Of a stretch of DNA of 64,000 bases, positions 9,865 through 20,130 are shown one piece after another. The notes below the pieces were generated by a model that saw only the letters and a program-made list of their open reading frames with translations, was not told the DNA's origin and did no database searches. Within the stretch, counting starts at the first letter, position 1. Every line of letters begins with the position of its first letter. Source of the stretch: Stutzerimonas zhaodongensis (GTDB lineage: Bacteria > Pseudomonadota > Gammaproteobacteria > Pseudomonadales > Pseudomonadaceae); contig NZ_RFFM01000002.1 of the NCBI RefSeq assembly GCF_003696365.1, forward strand, positions 806,001 to 870,000, written 5' to 3'. The translations under genes were made by a program, and so were the position numbers.

Positions 9865-10056
9865 CTAGAAAAGCAGCCCGCTCGCGCGTGCACGCTCGTG
9901 GCAGCGCAGCAGCACCTGACGTCGTTCGAGATTGTCCATCCGGCTCCAGCGGCCGATCTCCTCAATGCTGCGCTGGCAGCCGGTACAGATCTCGTCTTCG
10001 TCCAATGCACATACGCTCACGCAAGGAGAAGCGACCGGCTTGTCAAGGTCAGTCAA
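9865..10056 (-). CDS. DUF1289 family small cysteine protein
   Basis: The 63-residue protein carries the family pattern [27 protein letters not shown]: four cysteines that probably bind a metal, followed by a helical tail. Its start overlaps the stop of the carbonic-anhydrase-like gene by four bases, so it is translationally coupled as the last gene of a three-gene leftward set (Nudix, hexapeptide protein, DUF1289). No biochemical role is known for the family. Confidence 0.85.
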   Translation of the reverse strand: MTDLDKPVASPCVSVCALDEDEICTGCQRSIEEIGRWSRMDNLERRQVLLRCHERARASGLLF

Positions 10057-10583
10057 TCGTTCTGCTCCACAAGATCACGCGCATAGCGCTGAGCGTTGTG
10101 CACGTAGTGGGCAGCGCTCGCCTCGAGCATTTTCTTCTGTTGCTCGGTCAATTCCCGCACCACTTTGCCAGGCGACCCCACTACCAGCGAGCCGTCTGGA
10201 ATCTCTTTGCCTTCGGCGATAAGCGTATTGGCGCCGATGATGCAGTACTTACCGATCTTCGCGCCGTTGAGGATTACTGCATTGATACCCACCAGGCTGT
10301 AATCGCCAACGGTGCAACCGTGCAACATGGCATTGTGGCCCACCGTAACGCCCGTCCCCAGTGTCAGGGGAAACCCCATGTCGGTGTGCATGACGCTACC
10401 ATCCTGCACATTGCTGTTTTCACCGATATGGATGAGCTCGTTATCCCCACGCAGCACCGCGCCGAACCAGACGTTCGCGCCCGCTTCCAGGCGAATCTTG
10501 CCGACCAGTGTGGCGCTCGGCGCGACCCAGCTCTGTGGATGGGTTTCTACCCGGGAATCACCAAGGCGATATTTCACGATCAC
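10053..10583 (-). CDS. gamma-carbonic-anhydrase-like hexapeptide-repeat protein
   Basis: The 176-residue protein has a left-handed beta-helix made of imperfect hexapeptides ([21 protein letters not shown], then [16 protein letters not shown] and [37 protein letters not shown]). This is the YrdA/CaiE/PaaY type, whose trimers bind zinc between subunits. The histidines of MHTD and of GHNAMLHGC are the expected ligands. Some relatives are carbonic anhydrases and others act as thioesterases, so the reaction is open. It overlaps both neighbours by four bases. Confidence 0.88.
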   Translation of the reverse strand: MIVKYRLGDSRVETHPQSWVAPSATLVGKIRLEAGANVWFGAVLRGDNELIHIGENSNVQDGSVMHTDMGFPLTLGTGVTVGHNAMLHGCTVGDYSLVGINAVILNGAKIGKYCIIGANTLIAEGKEIPDGSLVVGSPGKVVRELTEQQKKMLEASAAHYVHNAQRYARDLVEQND

Positions 10584-11194
10584 GTCCTCTTCTTGCTCAA
10601 GTCGATGTATGAAGCAGGCGGACGACGCATCTCGATACCGGCGTCATACACCAGGTTGACCAGCTCGACGATCATGATCGCTGTCAGCCCCCATATTTTG
10701 TACTCGCCGTATCGATAAGAGGGGACGTACCACGCGCCACCCTGATAGTCGATTCGATGGGTAACTTCGCGTGCGTCCTGGCAGAAGAAATCCAGCGGGA
10801 CGGAGAATACCGCTGCAATTTCCGCGTCATTGGGTCGATATTCGACGTAATCAGGAACGATGCCCACGTATGGCGTGACATGTATACCGTGCAAGGAAAC
10901 GAGACTGCTGAGCGGCCCGACGACCTCGACGATACCCGGCGCAAGCCCAACCTCTTCCTCGGCCTCCCGCAAAGCGGTGTGGATAAGGTCTCGATCTTCT
11001 GGATCGCGCCGGCCGCCAGGAAATGCCACCTCCCCGCCATGGGTGGAGAGGCCGCTGGCTCGCAGAGTGAGCACCAATTCGGGCGAATCACCCCGGGTGA
11101 TTGGCATCAGCACGGCCGCTTCGGGCATCCGTCCTTCCGGCTCCAGAAGATGCGGAGAATAGTCACGCACCCGTTGGAGAATCTTGTCCAGCAT
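10580..11194 (-). CDS. Nudix CoA pyrophosphatase (NudL-like)
   Basis: The 204-residue protein has the Nudix box [25 protein letters not shown], in the form G-x5-E/D-x7-REAEEEVG, preceded by [10 protein letters not shown], the extension typical of coenzyme A diphosphatases. [17 protein letters not shown] after the box also fits that subgroup. The expected reaction is hydrolysis of CoA to 4'-phosphopantetheine and 3',5'-ADP. It heads the coupled set with the hexapeptide and DUF1289 genes and is divergent from a second Nudix gene. Confidence 0.85.
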   Translation of the reverse strand: MLDKILQRVRDYSPHLLEPEGRMPEAAVLMPITRGDSPELVLTLRASGLSTHGGEVAFPGGRRDPEDRDLIHTALREAEEEVGLAPGIVEVVGPLSSLVSLHGIHVTPYVGIVPDYVEYRPNDAEIAAVFSVPLDFFCQDAREVTHRIDYQGGAWYVPSYRYGEYKIWGLTAIMIVELVNLVYDAGIEMRRPPASYIDLSKKRT

Positions 11195-11410
11195 GAAACT
11201 TCTCTATTTATCTTTACCAGGCATCATGGCATGAATCATCAAGGCGCCCAATACGGACAAAGTCGAAAGCCAGCCCAGCTGCGATTCAACGCAACCTTGC
11301 CGACGGCATCCATTCAGGTTGACAAACTTCCTGCGGCAGACACGCTCTGACCAATAGCCAGATCGGCCAGACGACTTCGTTCAGCTCATACAATTGCAAA
11401 AGGAATCCTG

Positions 11411-11965
11411 ATGAAATTCTGCAGCCACTGCGGCGGTTCGATCACTGAGCGTGTGCCCGAAGGTGACAACAGGCTCCGTTTCGTCTGTTCATCCTGCGAA
11501 ACGGTCCACTATCAGAATCCGCGAATCGTCGCTGGCTGCCTGCCGGTCTGGGAAGATCATGTGCTGCTTTGCCGCCGCGCAATCGAACCCAGGCGCGGAT
11601 TCTGGACGCTCCCCGCGGGCTTCATGGAAAACGGCGAAACAGTGCAGGAAGCTGCGGTGAGAGAAACCCTGGAGGAAGCCTGTGCCAGAGTCTCCGATTT
11701 AGAGCTCTATACGCTTTTCGATCTGCCGCATATCAACCAGGTCTATATGTTCTTTCGCGCCTCACTGATCGACGAGCATTTCTGTGCCGGCGACGAGAGC
11801 CTTGAAGTCCGACTATTTCGGCAGGCCGACATCCCTTGGTCTGAGCTGGCTTTCCCGACTGTTGGGCGTACCCTAGAATACTTTTTCGCCGACCGGGTGC
11901 AGCAGACCTTCCCGGTGCGTAACGAAGCCATCGAAGCGATGCGGGTGGCGCGCAGACAGGTCTGA
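11411..11965 (+). CDS. Nudix hydrolase with N-terminal zinc ribbon
   Basis: The 184-residue protein starts with a zinc ribbon, MKFCSHCGGSI...FVCSSC (CxxC-x18-20-CxxC), as in NudC-like NADH pyrophosphatases. A Nudix box follows: LPAGFMENGETVQEAAVRET-LEEACA. The glutamates REtLEEA bind metal. AAGGAATCCTG precedes the ATG. It is shorter than true NudC (about 260 residues) and lacks its N-terminal domain, so the substrate (ADP-ribose, NADH or a related nucleotide) is uncertain. The next gene follows 24 bases later. Confidence 0.85.
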   Translation: MKFCSHCGGSITERVPEGDNRLRFVCSSCETVHYQNPRIVAGCLPVWEDHVLLCRRAIEPRRGFWTLPAGFMENGETVQEAAVRETLEEACARVSDLELYTLFDLPHINQVYMFFRASLIDEHFCAGDESLEVRLFRQADIPWSELAFPTVGRTLEYFFADRVQQTFPVRNEAIEAMRVARRQV

Positions 11966-11989
11966 TGTCGTAAGGATTCAGGAAAGCTC

Positions 11990-12490
11990 ATGCGCTGGCT
12001 GTTAGCGATCTTCTGCATTACGTTTGCTGCCCTCACCCACGCCACTGCCGCGCCGGCATTCGACGATACTTTCATCGACAAGGTGCTGGTGATCAAATCC
12101 GAGCGCCAGCTTCATCTCATCAGCCGCGGCACCACGATGAAGAGCTATCGGGTTTCGCTTGGCAAACAGCCCGGTCCAAAAGAGCGCGAAGGCGACCAGC
12201 GCACCCCCGAGGGTTTTTACTGGATCGACTGGCGCAAGAACTCAGACAAATACAACCTTGCGATGCACATCTCCTATCCGAATGCCAAGGATCTAGCCCG
12301 TGCCAGCAGCGAAGGAGTTCGGCCAGGCAGCATGATCATGCTTCACGGCACCCCGCTGGACGAGGAGTATCCTGAGTGGTTCTTTCATACTCTCAACTGG
12401 ACCGAGGGCTGCATCGCGCTGAAAAATGATGACATGCGGGAAATATGGAATCTGGTGAAGAACGGTACGCTGATCGAGATCCGCCCTTGA
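11990..12490 (+). CDS. L,D-transpeptidase (YkuD family), exported
   Basis: The 166-residue protein begins with a cleavable signal peptide (MRWLLAIFCITFAALTHATAAPA). The YkuD domain follows: DKVLVIKSERQLHLIS opens it, then GPKEREGDQRTPEGFY, and the catalytic signature HGTPL...TEGCIALKNDDM holds the nucleophilic cysteine in GCIAL. Such enzymes cross-link peptidoglycan by 3-3 bonds or attach or detach Braun-type lipoprotein in the periplasm. AGGAAAGCTC precedes the ATG. Its small size resembles ErfK/YafK-like members; which reaction it performs is not decided by sequence. Confidence 0.87.
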   Translation: MRWLLAIFCITFAALTHATAAPAFDDTFIDKVLVIKSERQLHLISRGTTMKSYRVSLGKQPGPKEREGDQRTPEGFYWIDWRKNSDKYNLAMHISYPNAKDLARASSEGVRPGSMIMLHGTPLDEEYPEWFFHTLNWTEGCIALKNDDMREIWNLVKNGTLIEIRP

Positions 12491-12562
12491 GCAGGCGCGC
12501 AGAACTGGAAGAGAGCCAGACAGCGCGGTAACGTGAATCCTCTCACCTAGCCCCGGTCACCC

Positions 12563-13012
12563 ATGACGAAGACTCGCCTAAACCAACAGTTACAGCTGGA
12601 CAACCAGCTGTGTTTCGCGCTCTATTCCGCATCGCTGCAGATGACCAAAGCCTACAAGCCACTTCTCCAAGCGATTGGGCTTACCTACCCGCAATACCTG
12701 GCGATGCTGGTCCTCTGGGAGCGTGACGGCATCACGGTTGGGGAGATAAGCGCTCGGCTTCTGACCGAACCCGGATCATTAACGCCGCTGCTCAAGCGGC
12801 TTGAAGCAGAGGGCCTTATCAGCCGCACCCGCAGCAGCAACGACGAGCGCGTTGTCGAACTTCACCTCACGGAGGCCGGATGCGCTCTCGAAAAACAAGC
12901 AGCCGACTTCCCTGCTTGCATGCTCGAGTGCACCGGTCAATCGCCTGATACCATCATGGCGCTTCGCGACCAACTTGTTTCCCTTCGCAATGCACTGCTG
13001 AAAAGCAACTGA
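12563..13012 (+). CDS. ohrR: MarR-family organic-peroxide sensor repressor OhrR
   Basis: This 149-residue winged-helix MarR protein has the peroxide-sensing cysteine at C17 (DNQLCFALYSAS), the hallmark of OhrR. Further cysteines at 107, 119 and 123 near the C-terminus suggest the two-cysteine type, in which oxidised C17 forms a disulfide with a distal cysteine. The DNA-binding wing is SRTRSSNDERVVELHLTEAG. ohr lies downstream on the same strand, and the gap between them contains a perfect inverted repeat that is the likely operator. Confidence 0.93.
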   Translation: MTKTRLNQQLQLDNQLCFALYSASLQMTKAYKPLLQAIGLTYPQYLAMLVLWERDGITVGEISARLLTEPGSLTPLLKRLEAEGLISRTRSSNDERVVELHLTEAGCALEKQAADFPACMLECTGQSPDTIMALRDQLVSLRNALLKSN

Positions 13013-13060
13013 CTGCCCGGCCCCGGCCGTCCTCCACTTAACGCCACGAAACGGACACTG

Positions 13061-13101
13061 ATGATATTTATCTTGCGCGATAAATATCATCGCGATAACT
13101 T
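13061..13101 (+). promoter_or_regulatory. OhrR operator and probable ohr promoter
   Basis: ATGATATTTATC at 13061-13072 and GATAAATATCAT at 13079-13090 are perfect 12-base inverted repeats around TTGCGC. This is the AT-rich palindrome expected for an OhrR dimer. TTGCGC can serve as a -35, with a -10 around GATAACTT at 13094-13101, so bound OhrR would block RNA polymerase until peroxide oxidises it. The arrangement is seen directly; the regulatory assignment is inference from the OhrR family. Confidence 0.8.
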
Positions 13102-13136
13102 TACCTCAACCAAATCAAACCCGGAGGAATCGAGCC

Positions 13137-13565
13137 ATGCAAACACTCAAGCCCCTTTACACTGCCACCGCTACTGCTACTGGAGGTCGCGATGGGCGTG
13201 CCGTGTCGTCTGACAATCTGCTGGAAGTAAAACTTTCCACTCCGCGCGAATTGGGCGGCCAGGGTGGCGAAGGCACCAACCCCGAGCAACTCTTCGCGGC
13301 TGGTTACTCCGCTTGTTTCATCGGTGCGCTCAAGTTCGTTGCCGGACAGCAAAAACAACAGCTGCCCGCCGAAACAGCAGTAACAGGAAAGGTTGGAATT
13401 GGTCAGATCCCCGGCGGATTTGGGCTTGAAGTAGAGCTTGATGTCAGCCTGCCTGGGCTTGAGCAGACCGCAGCGGAGCAATTGACCGAAGCGGCTCACA
13501 AGGTTTGTCCGTATTCGAACGCGACTCGTGGCAATATCGAAGTACGACTTAACGTCAGCGTATGA
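13137..13565 (+). CDS. ohr: organic hydroperoxide resistance peroxidase Ohr
   Basis: The 142-residue OsmC/Ohr-fold protein has both reactive cysteines: C60 in [12 protein letters not shown] and C124 in [13 protein letters not shown]. Ohr reduces fatty-acid and other organic hydroperoxides using dihydrolipoyl groups as reductant, in the cytosol. GGAGGAATCGAGCC precedes the ATG. The operator upstream and OhrR gene next door indicate peroxide-inducible expression, and a clear terminator follows the stop. Confidence 0.96.
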   Translation: MQTLKPLYTATATATGGRDGRAVSSDNLLEVKLSTPRELGGQGGEGTNPEQLFAAGYSACFIGALKFVAGQQKQQLPAETAVTGKVGIGQIPGGFGLEVELDVSLPGLEQTAAEQLTEAAHKVCPYSNATRGNIEVRLNVSV

Positions 13566-13591
13566 CCGCATCGGCGGTCGCCCTGCCATAG

Positions 13592-13628
13592 AAAACCCCG
13601 AGCTCGCATGAGATCGGGGTTTTTGTTT
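13592..13628 (+). terminator. rho-independent terminator after ohr
   Basis: AAAACCCCGA at 13592-13601 pairs with TCGGGGTTTT at 13614-13623, followed by more T residues. It lies 26 bases past the ohr stop and, being flanked by A and T runs, may also end the opposing Nif3-like gene. Confidence 0.9.
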
Positions 13629-13636
13629 ATAAGCTG

Positions 13637-13954
13637 TCAGAACTGCATATCTGACAGCCGCCAGACTTCGAACGCTGGCGTTTCATAGGGATGCGCCCGC
13701 TTTAGCGCCTTGACGCTGTCGTGAATCAACTCGTCTGCGACCACCAGCTCAACCTTCCACTCCGAGACTGACAGCAACTGGCCAATCTGTCCGAGAAACG
13801 GCTGACTGCCTTCGAGCGGGCGATACTGGCCATGACCAAGTACCTGCCAACAGCAACTGTCATAGCTACCGATTTTCCCGGCCCCGGCTGCAAATACCGC
13901 TTTCTTGACTGCGTCCAGATGGCTTTCCGGAACATAGAAACACAGCTTGTACAT
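13637..13954 (-). CDS. small Nif3/YqfO-like protein
   Basis: The 105-residue product starts MYKLCFYVPESHLDAVKKAVFAAGAG and continues IGSYDSCCWQVLGHGQY and HPYETPAFEVW. This matches the insertion domain of YqfO/Nif3 proteins found as a free-standing small protein in Gammaproteobacteria (CutA-like fold). I moved the start 23 codons in from the longest frame because the conserved sequence begins at this methionine. Function unknown. The gene lies just before purL on the same strand side in related genomes too. Confidence 0.75.
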   Translation of the reverse strand: MYKLCFYVPESHLDAVKKAVFAAGAGKIGSYDSCCWQVLGHGQYRPLEGSQPFLGQIGQLLSVSEWKVELVVADELIHDSVKALKRAHPYETPAFEVWRLSDMQF

Positions 13955-14103
13955 CGACTTCTCCGCACAGAAAACCGTTAGCCGTGCATGACTCCATGCG
14001 ACATCTATAACGTTCAGGCTCACCCTTAAGCCCCAACCCGATCAAGCTTAGACGCAGAGCCCCAATGCTTGGTTCAGGGATCGCTGGCGATCAATTCACA
14101 GGC

Positions 14104-14138
14104 AATAAAAAGCCCGAGACACATAAGCGCTTCGGGCT
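14104..14138 (-). terminator. rho-independent terminator after purL
   Basis: On the minus strand AGCCCGA and TCGGGCT form a seven-base stem with a 14-base loop, followed by TTTTATT. It lies about 20 bases past the purL stop. Confidence 0.85.
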
Positions 14139-14157
14139 CCCTTTACTCAATCCAGCT

Positions 14158-17100
14158 TCAATCCACCCAGACCCTGGCGTTGCGGAACATGCGCATCCAG
14201 CCGCCGTCCTCTTGCCATTCGTCAGGACGCCATGAGTTGGTAACAGCGCGGAAAACCCGCTCCGGGTGCGGCATCATGATGGTCACACGCCCATCGCGGG
14301 TGGTCAGGCCAGTGATGCCACGCGGCGAACCGCCCGGGTTGGCTGGATAGCGCTCGGTGACCTTGCCGTGGTTGTCGACGTAACGGAGCGCCACGGTTCC
14401 GGAAAGATCGGCTTCGAGCAATGCCTCCTCGCTTTCGAACTCGGCATGGCCTTCACCATGGGCGATAGCAATCGGCAGGCGGGATCCGGCCATGCCTTTC
14501 AGGAAGATGGAGGGAGAATCCTGCACCTGCACCATGGCAACCCGGGCTTCGAATTGCTCCGAACGGTTGCGCACGAAGTGCGGCCAGGACTCACTTCCAG
14601 GGACTAGTTCGTGAAGGTTGGAAAGCATCTGGCAGCCGTTGCATACGCCCAAAGCGAAGCTGTCCTTGCGCTCGAAGAAGCTGATGAAATCCTCGCGGGC
14701 GCGGCTATTGAAAAGAATCGACTTGGCCCAGCCCTCACCCGCGCCCAACACGTCGCCATAGGAGAAGCCGCCGCATGCGACCATCCCTTTGAAACGCTCA
14801 AGGCTGATTCGCCCGGAGAGGATGTCGCTCATGTGCACGTCGACAGCGGCAAAGCCGGCACGGTCGAAGGCCGCCGCCATCTCGGTCTGACCGTTAACGC
14901 CCTGCTCACGCAAGATTGCCACTTCGGGGCGCACGCCGCGCTTGATGTACGGCGCAGCGATATCGTCATTGACGTCGAAGCCGAGAGTGACGCTAAGGCC
15001 TGGGTTATCCTCTTCGAGCAGCGCGTCGAACTCCTGGTCAGCACAATCGGCGTTATCCCGCAGGCGCTGGATCTGATAGCTGGTTTCGGACCACTGACGC
15101 TGCAGCAGACGACGGTCGCCGGAGAAGACATCAACGCCTTCAAACTTGATCGCGACATGTTCATTGTTGACTGGCTGGCCGATGACCGACACACAGTCGG
15201 CGAGACCTGCAGCGCTGAATTGGGCGAGCACGACCTCGGTGTCGCCCTGGCGAACCTGAACCAGCGCACCCAGCTCTTCATTGAACAAGGCGGCAGGGAT
15301 CTGATCGGCACTCTCCACCAGCGCGTCAAGGTTGAGATTGAGCCCGCAATGCCCGGCGAATGCCATTTCCAGCGCGGTTGTCAGCAGGCCACCGTCGGAG
15401 CGATCGTGATAAGCCAGTAACAGCCCATCGGCATTGAGGCCCTGAATCACGGCAAAGAATGCCTGCAAGTCTTCGGCATCATCGACATCCGGCGCTTTTC
15501 GCGCCATCTGGCCGTAAACCTGTGCAAGGATCGACGCGCCCATGCGGTTCTGTCCACGCCCCAGGTCGATCAGGACCAGATCGGTTTCGCCCTTATCGAG
15601 CCGCAACTGAGGCGTCAGGGTCTGGCGAATGTCCGCGACTGGGGCAAAGCCGGACACCACGAGCGAAAGCGGGGAAGTCACGCTCTTGTCGACGCCCTCT
15701 TCGCTCCACCGGGTTTTCATCGACATGGAGTCCTTGCCGACCGGAATAGTGATGCCTAGTTCGGGGCAAAGCTCCATGCCAACAGCCTTGACCGTGTCGT
15801 ACAGGCGCGCATCCTCGCCCGGATGACCTGCTGCCGCCATCCAGTTTGCGGAGAGCTTGATGTCGGAGATTTTTTCGATACGCGCTGCCGCGAGGTTGGT
15901 CAATGTTTCACCAATCGCCATACGCCCTGAAGCCGGTGCGTCCAGAAGCGCCAGCGGAGTGCGCTCGCCCATCGCCATGGCTTCGCCGGTATAGACGTCG
16001 TAACTGGTCGAAGTCACCGCACAATCAGCCACAGGCACCTGCCAGGGACCTACCATCTGGTCGCGCGCCACCATGCCGGTGATGCTGCGATCACCGATGG
16101 TGATCAAGAAGCTCTTGCTCGCTACGGCCGGGTGATGCAGCACTCGGCCGATGGCCTCGGACAGGTCCACCTGATCGGCTGCGAAATCATCGCCGAGCTC
16201 GGCTTCGCGATTTGCGCTGCGGTGCATACGGGGCGCCTTGCCCAGCAAGACATTGAGCGGCATTTCGACCGGGTTGTTGCCAAAATGGCTATCGGAAACT
16301 GTCAGGTGCGGCTCAGCAGTGGCTTCGCCTACGACAGCAAAGGGGCAACGCTCGCGCTTGCAGATCGCCTCGAAACGCTCCAGATCGGCAGCATCGACCG
16401 ACAGCACATAACGCTCCTGAGACTCGTTGCACCAAATCTCGTGCGGCGCCATGCCGGGTTCGTCATTCGGCACATTGCGAAGCTCGAAGCGCCCGCCGCG
16501 GCCCCCATCGTTGACCAGTTCTGGGAAGGCATTCGAAAGGCCGCCCGCGCCGACGTCATGTATGAACTTGATCGGGTTCTTATCGCCCAGCTGCCAGCAA
16601 CGGTCGATGACTTCCTGGCAACGCCGTTCCATTTCTGGGTTGTCGCGCTGCACCGATGCGAAATCGAGATCCGCCGAGCTGCTGCCGGTAGCCATGGACG
16701 AGGCCGCGCCTCCACCCAGGCCGATAAGCATTGCAGGACCACCCAGCACGATCAGCTTGCCGCCCACCGAAATCTCGGCTTTCTGCACATGGTCTTCACG
16801 GATGTTGCCCATGCCACCGGCGAGCATGATCGGCTTGTGATAGCCGCGGACCTCTTCGCCATGCGGGGTGCTGATCGACTGCTCGAACGTACGGAAGTAA
16901 CCGCTCAGCGCGGGCCGACCGAATTCGTTGTTGAACGCCGCGCCGCCCAGCGGGCCTTCAATCATGATGTCGAGCGGAGTGACGATGCGCTCGGGCTTGC
17001 CGTACGGCACTTCCCACGGCTGCTCGAAACCGGGAATGTTGAGATTCGAAACAGTGAAACCGGTCAGACCCGCCTTCGGCTTGGCGCCACGGCCGGTTGC

Positions 17101-18054
17101 GCCTTCGTCACGAATTTCACCGCCTGAGCCGGTGGCGGCGCCCGGGAACGGCGCGATGGCGGTTGGGTGGTTATGGGTTTCCACCTTCATCAGGATGTGC
17201 ACCGGCTCCTGGCTGGCCGCGTACTCGCCTGTTTCGGGATCTGGATAGAAGCGTCCTGCCACGTTGCCGACGATGACTGCGGCATTGTCCTTGTAAGCCG
17301 ACAGTACGCCTTCGCCATGCAACTGGAAGGTGTTCTTGATCATGCCGAACAGAGACTTTTCCTGGCTCTCGCCATCGATGTCCCAGCTCGCGTTGAAGAT
17401 CTTGTGCCGGCAATGTTCAGAGTTGGCCTGGGCGAACATCATCAACTCGATGTCATGCGGATTGCGCCCCAGGTCGGTGAAACTGGTAACCAGGTAGTCG
17501 ATCTCGTCCTCAGCCAAGGCCAGGCCCAGCGAGACGTTCGCCTGCTCCAACGCAGCGCGACCACCACCGAGCACGTCAACGGCGGTCAGGGGCTTGGGCT
17601 GGGCATGGTTGAAGAGGCTTTCGGCTTCTTCGAACCGCTCGAGTACAAGCTGGGTCATGCGGTCATGCAGGGCGGCGGCGATCTGTCCTGCGTCGGCGTC
17701 GGACAGCTCTCCTGAGACGTAGTAAGCGATGCCGCGTTCAATCCGATGAATCTTCTCGAGGCCACAGTTGCGCGCGATGTCGCTCGCCTTGCTTGACCAG
17801 GGGGAGATGGTTCCGAATCGCGGAATCACAAGGAACAGTCGGCCGGCTGGTTCCTGTACCGGTACGCTCGGACCGTACTTCAACAGCCGGGCGAGCACTT
17901 GCTCCTCGTCCGCGCCAAGCGTGCCGGATAATTCGGCGAAATGAGCAAACTCGGCGTACAACCCGCTTACAGCGGGGACCTTCGCGGTCAGTTGTGCCAG
18001 GAGCTTACCGTGACGGAAGGCGGAAAGAGCGGGAGCGCCGCGCAGGATCAACAT
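14158..18054 (-). CDS. purL: phosphoribosylformylglycinamidine synthase (FGAM synthase) PurL, large type
   Basis: This 1298-residue enzyme converts formyl-GAR, glutamine and ATP to FGAM in purine synthesis. The layout is the Gram-negative single-chain form: an N-terminal PurS-like domain, a linker, two AIR-synthase-type halves ([29 protein letters not shown] in the first; GKDSMSMKT in the second) and a C-terminal class I glutamine amidotransferase. In the last, the nucleophile is the cysteine of [12 protein letters not shown] near residue 1140, and the catalytic His/Glu are in MPHPERVF. The length equals that of other Pseudomonas PurL. It stands alone on the minus strand with its own terminator. 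Confidence 0.97.
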   Translation of the reverse strand: MLILRGAPALSAFRHGKLLAQLTAKVPAVSGLYAEFAHFAELSGTLGADEEQVLARLLKYGPSVPVQEPAGRLFLVIPRFGTISPWSSKASDIARNCGLEKIHRIERGIAYYVSGELSDADAGQIAAALHDRMTQLVLERFEEAESLFNHAQPKPLTAVDVLGGGRAALEQANVSLGLALAEDEIDYLVTSFTDLGRNPHDIELMMFAQANSEHCRHKIFNASWDIDGESQEKSLFGMIKNTFQLHGEGVLSAYKDNAAVIVGNVAGRFYPDPETGEYAASQEPVHILMKVETHNHPTAIAPFPGAATGSGGEIRDEGATGRGAKPKAGLTGFTVSNLNIPGFEQPWEVPYGKPERIVTPLDIMIEGPLGGAAFNNEFGRPALSGYFRTFEQSISTPHGEEVRGYHKPIMLAGGMGNIREDHVQKAEISVGGKLIVLGGPAMLIGLGGGAASSMATGSSSADLDFASVQRDNPEMERRCQEVIDRCWQLGDKNPIKFIHDVGAGGLSNAFPELVNDGGRGGRFELRNVPNDEPGMAPHEIWCNESQERYVLSVDAADLERFEAICKRERCPFAVVGEATAEPHLTVSDSHFGNNPVEMPLNVLLGKAPRMHRSANREAELGDDFAADQVDLSEAIGRVLHHPAVASKSFLITIGDRSITGMVARDQMVGPWQVPVADCAVTSTSYDVYTGEAMAMGERTPLALLDAPASGRMAIGETLTNLAAARIEKISDIKLSANWMAAAGHPGEDARLYDTVKAVGMELCPELGITIPVGKDSMSMKTRWSEEGVDKSVTSPLSLVVSGFAPVADIRQTLTPQLRLDKGETDLVLIDLGRGQNRMGASILAQVYGQMARKAPDVDDAEDLQAFFAVIQGLNADGLLLAYHDRSDGGLLTTALEMAFAGHCGLNLNLDALVESADQIPAALFNEELGALVQVRQGDTEVVLAQFSAAGLADCVSVIGQPVNNEHVAIKFEGVDVFSGDRRLLQRQWSETSYQIQRLRDNADCADQEFDALLEEDNPGLSVTLGFDVNDDIAAPYIKRGVRPEVAILREQGVNGQTEMAAAFDRAGFAAVDVHMSDILSGRISLERFKGMVACGGFSYGDVLGAGEGWAKSILFNSRAREDFISFFERKDSFALGVCNGCQMLSNLHELVPGSESWPHFVRNRSEQFEARVAMVQVQDSPSIFLKGMAGSRLPIAIAHGEGHAEFESEEALLEADLSGTVALRYVDNHGKVTERYPANPGGSPRGITGLTTRDGRVTIMMPHPERVFRAVTNSWRPDEWQEDGGWMRMFRNARVWVD

Positions 18055-18176
18055 CGTCGGAACAGCCTCGGAGGGGGGAGCAGTCGGGCCGCGTATTCTA
18101 GCCCATGACAGCGTCCGAGGCTAAGGGCGCTGCAAGGGAAGCGAGCAGGATCTGGCGATACCGGGAGCAGACCCAA

Positions 18177-18204
18177 AGTGGATGCGCGAGAAGCGACATC
18201 CACT
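18177..18204 (-). terminator. hairpin after aapP, possible operon terminator
   Basis: AGTGGATG and CATCCACT make an eight-base perfect stem with a 12-base loop, 32 bases past the aapP stop. On the minus strand only TTT follows, so it is a weak intrinsic terminator or an RNA-end stabiliser. Confidence 0.45.
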
Positions 18205-18235
18205 CGGACCTTGGTCGGCGTCCCGCCGCATGTCG

Positions 18236-19012
18236 TCAGTGCAGGATCTGGCTCAGGAAGAGCTTGGTGCGCTCATTGTTCGGCTGGGTGAAGAAGGTTT
18301 CCGGGTCGGCTTCCTCCACGATCTCCCCTTTGTCCATGAAGATCACCCGGTCAGCGACCGTGCGGGCGAAGCCCATTTCATGCGTCACGCACAGCATTGT
18401 CATCCCGCTTTCAGCGAGGCCGACCATGGTATCAAGCACTTCTTTGACCATTTCAGGATCCAGTGCCGAGGTAGGCTCGTCGAAAAGCATGATCTTGGGC
18501 TTCATGCACAGGGCCCGGGCGATCGCGACACGCTGCTGCTGGCCGCCCGAAAGTTGCCCCGGGAATTTCCCGGCCTGCTCAGGAATGCGAACTCGCTCCA
18601 GATAGTGCATCGCGATTTCCTCTGCCTGACGTCGCGGCATTTTGCGGACCCACATTGGCGCAAGGGTGCAGTTCTGCAGCACCGTGAGATGAGGAAACAG
18701 GTTGAAGTGCTGGAACACCATGCCGACTTCGCTGCGGATCGCCTCGATCTGCTTCAGGTCATTGGTCAGTTCTTCACCGTTGATCACGATGCGCCCCTGC
18801 TGATGCTCCTCAAGCCGATTGAGGCAGCGAATGGTGGTGGACTTGCCAGACCCCGACGGACCGCAAAGGACGATGCGCTCACCCTGGGTGACGTTCAGGT
18901 TGATGTCCTTGAGGACGTGAAACTGCCCATACCATTTGTGTACGCCTTGCATCTGGATGACCGGTTCACTGGCCCGCTCAGGCTGCTCGGATTGAATGCG
19001 TTTGTCGTTCAT
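18236..19012 (-). CDS. aapP: general L-amino-acid ABC transporter, ATPase AapP
   Basis: The 258-residue ATPase has Walker [10 protein letters not shown], signature [15 protein letters not shown], Walker [15 protein letters not shown] and the switch histidine in CVTHEMGFA. It belongs to the polar-amino-acid importer group (GlnQ/AapP). The start [10 protein letters not shown] was chosen over a longer frame because AAGGACAGC precedes this ATG and the longer version would run into aapM. It is the last gene of aapJQMP, energising uptake of a broad range of L-amino acids. Confidence 0.93.
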   Translation of the reverse strand: MNDKRIQSEQPERASEPVIQMQGVHKWYGQFHVLKDINLNVTQGERIVLCGPSGSGKSTTIRCLNRLEEHQQGRIVINGEELTNDLKQIEAIRSEVGMVFQHFNLFPHLTVLQNCTLAPMWVRKMPRRQAEEIAMHYLERVRIPEQAGKFPGQLSGGQQQRVAIARALCMKPKIMLFDEPTSALDPEMVKEVLDTMVGLAESGMTMLCVTHEMGFARTVADRVIFMDKGEIVEEADPETFFTQPNNERTKLFLSQILH

Positions 19013-19022
19013 GATGCTGTCC

Positions 19023-20120
19023 TTAATTCCGGTGGCCGGTGTCGAGCTTGCGTTCCAGATGCATGGAATAGCGCGACATACCAAAGCAGAAGATCCAGTA
19101 AACCAATGCTGCGAAAACGTACCCCTCGGTCGACATCCCTAGCCAGGCAGGGTCGGAGGTGGCGCGCTTGATGCTATTGAGGAAGTCGAACAAGCCGATG
19201 ATGATCACCAGGCTGGTGTCCTTGAACAGTGCGATGAAGGTATTGACGATGCCTGGAATCACCATTTTCAGCGCCTGCGGCAGGATCACCAGCACCATGC
19301 TGCGCCAGTAACCCAGGCCCATCGCTGCGGCCGCCTCGTACTGCCCCTTTGGGATTGCCTGCAGACCACCACGCACCACTTCGGCGATGTAGGCAGCTTC
19401 GAAGAAAATCACCATGACCATGGCCCGCATGAGCTTGTCGAGGTTCATGCCTTCGGGCAGAAACAGCGGCAGCATCACCGATGACATGAACAGCACCGTG
19501 ATAAGCGGTACGCCTCGCCAGAACTCGATGAAGGTTACGCAAAGCACCCGGATGGCCGGCATGTTCGAGCGCCGCCCTAGCGCCAGCAGGATGCCCAGGG
19601 GCAACGCTCCGGCTATGCCTACCGCTGCGATGACGATGGTCAGCATCAACCCACCCCAACGGCTGGTCGGTACTGTTTCGAGCCCCAGGAAACCACCGTG
19701 TAACAGCCAATAGGCGACCAGCGGATAGATCACCAGAAAGGCGATCCCGTAGCTTGCCTTATGACGCATCTGCCGCAGGAACAGCGGAGCTGCACCGATG
19801 ACGGCAAGCCAGGCTGTGGCATCCACACGCCAACGCAGTTCAGGCGGATAGAAGCCGTACATGAACTGGCTGAAGCGCGTCTGGACGAAAACCCAGCAAG
19901 CGCCCTCGCGAGAGCAGTCGGCGCGCGTCTCGCCAGTCCAGTCGGCCTTGATGATCGCCCACTCGATGAGGGGTGGAACGATCAGCCAGATCAGATAGAT
20001 GCCAACCAGCGTCAGCAGCGTGTTGATCCAACTGGAGAACAGATTGGCCCTCATCCAGCCCAGGACACCGATATTGGTGGATGGCGCCGGCAGGTCCGGT
20101 TTGAAAGTATGAGTTGTCAT
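19023..20120 (-). CDS. aapM: general L-amino-acid ABC transporter, permease AapM
   Basis: The 365-residue inner-membrane permease has a long N-terminal extension with three hydrophobic segments, then the HisM-type permease domain. The EAA loop reads [30 protein letters not shown], which contacts the ATPase. [13 protein letters not shown] in the periplasmic part is typical of AapM. It pairs with AapQ to form the channel; the gap to aapQ is ten bases and the gap to aapP ten bases. Confidence 0.93.
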   Translation of the reverse strand: MTTHTFKPDLPAPSTNIGVLGWMRANLFSSWINTLLTLVGIYLIWLIVPPLIEWAIIKADWTGETRADCSREGACWVFVQTRFSQFMYGFYPPELRWRVDATAWLAVIGAAPLFLRQMRHKASYGIAFLVIYPLVAYWLLHGGFLGLETVPTSRWGGLMLTIVIAAVGIAGALPLGILLALGRRSNMPAIRVLCVTFIEFWRGVPLITVLFMSSVMLPLFLPEGMNLDKLMRAMVMVIFFEAAYIAEVVRGGLQAIPKGQYEAAAAMGLGYWRSMVLVILPQALKMVIPGIVNTFIALFKDTSLVIIIGLFDFLNSIKRATSDPAWLGMSTEGYVFAALVYWIFCFGMSRYSMHLERKLDTGHRN

Positions 20121-20130
20121 GCGCTTGTCC

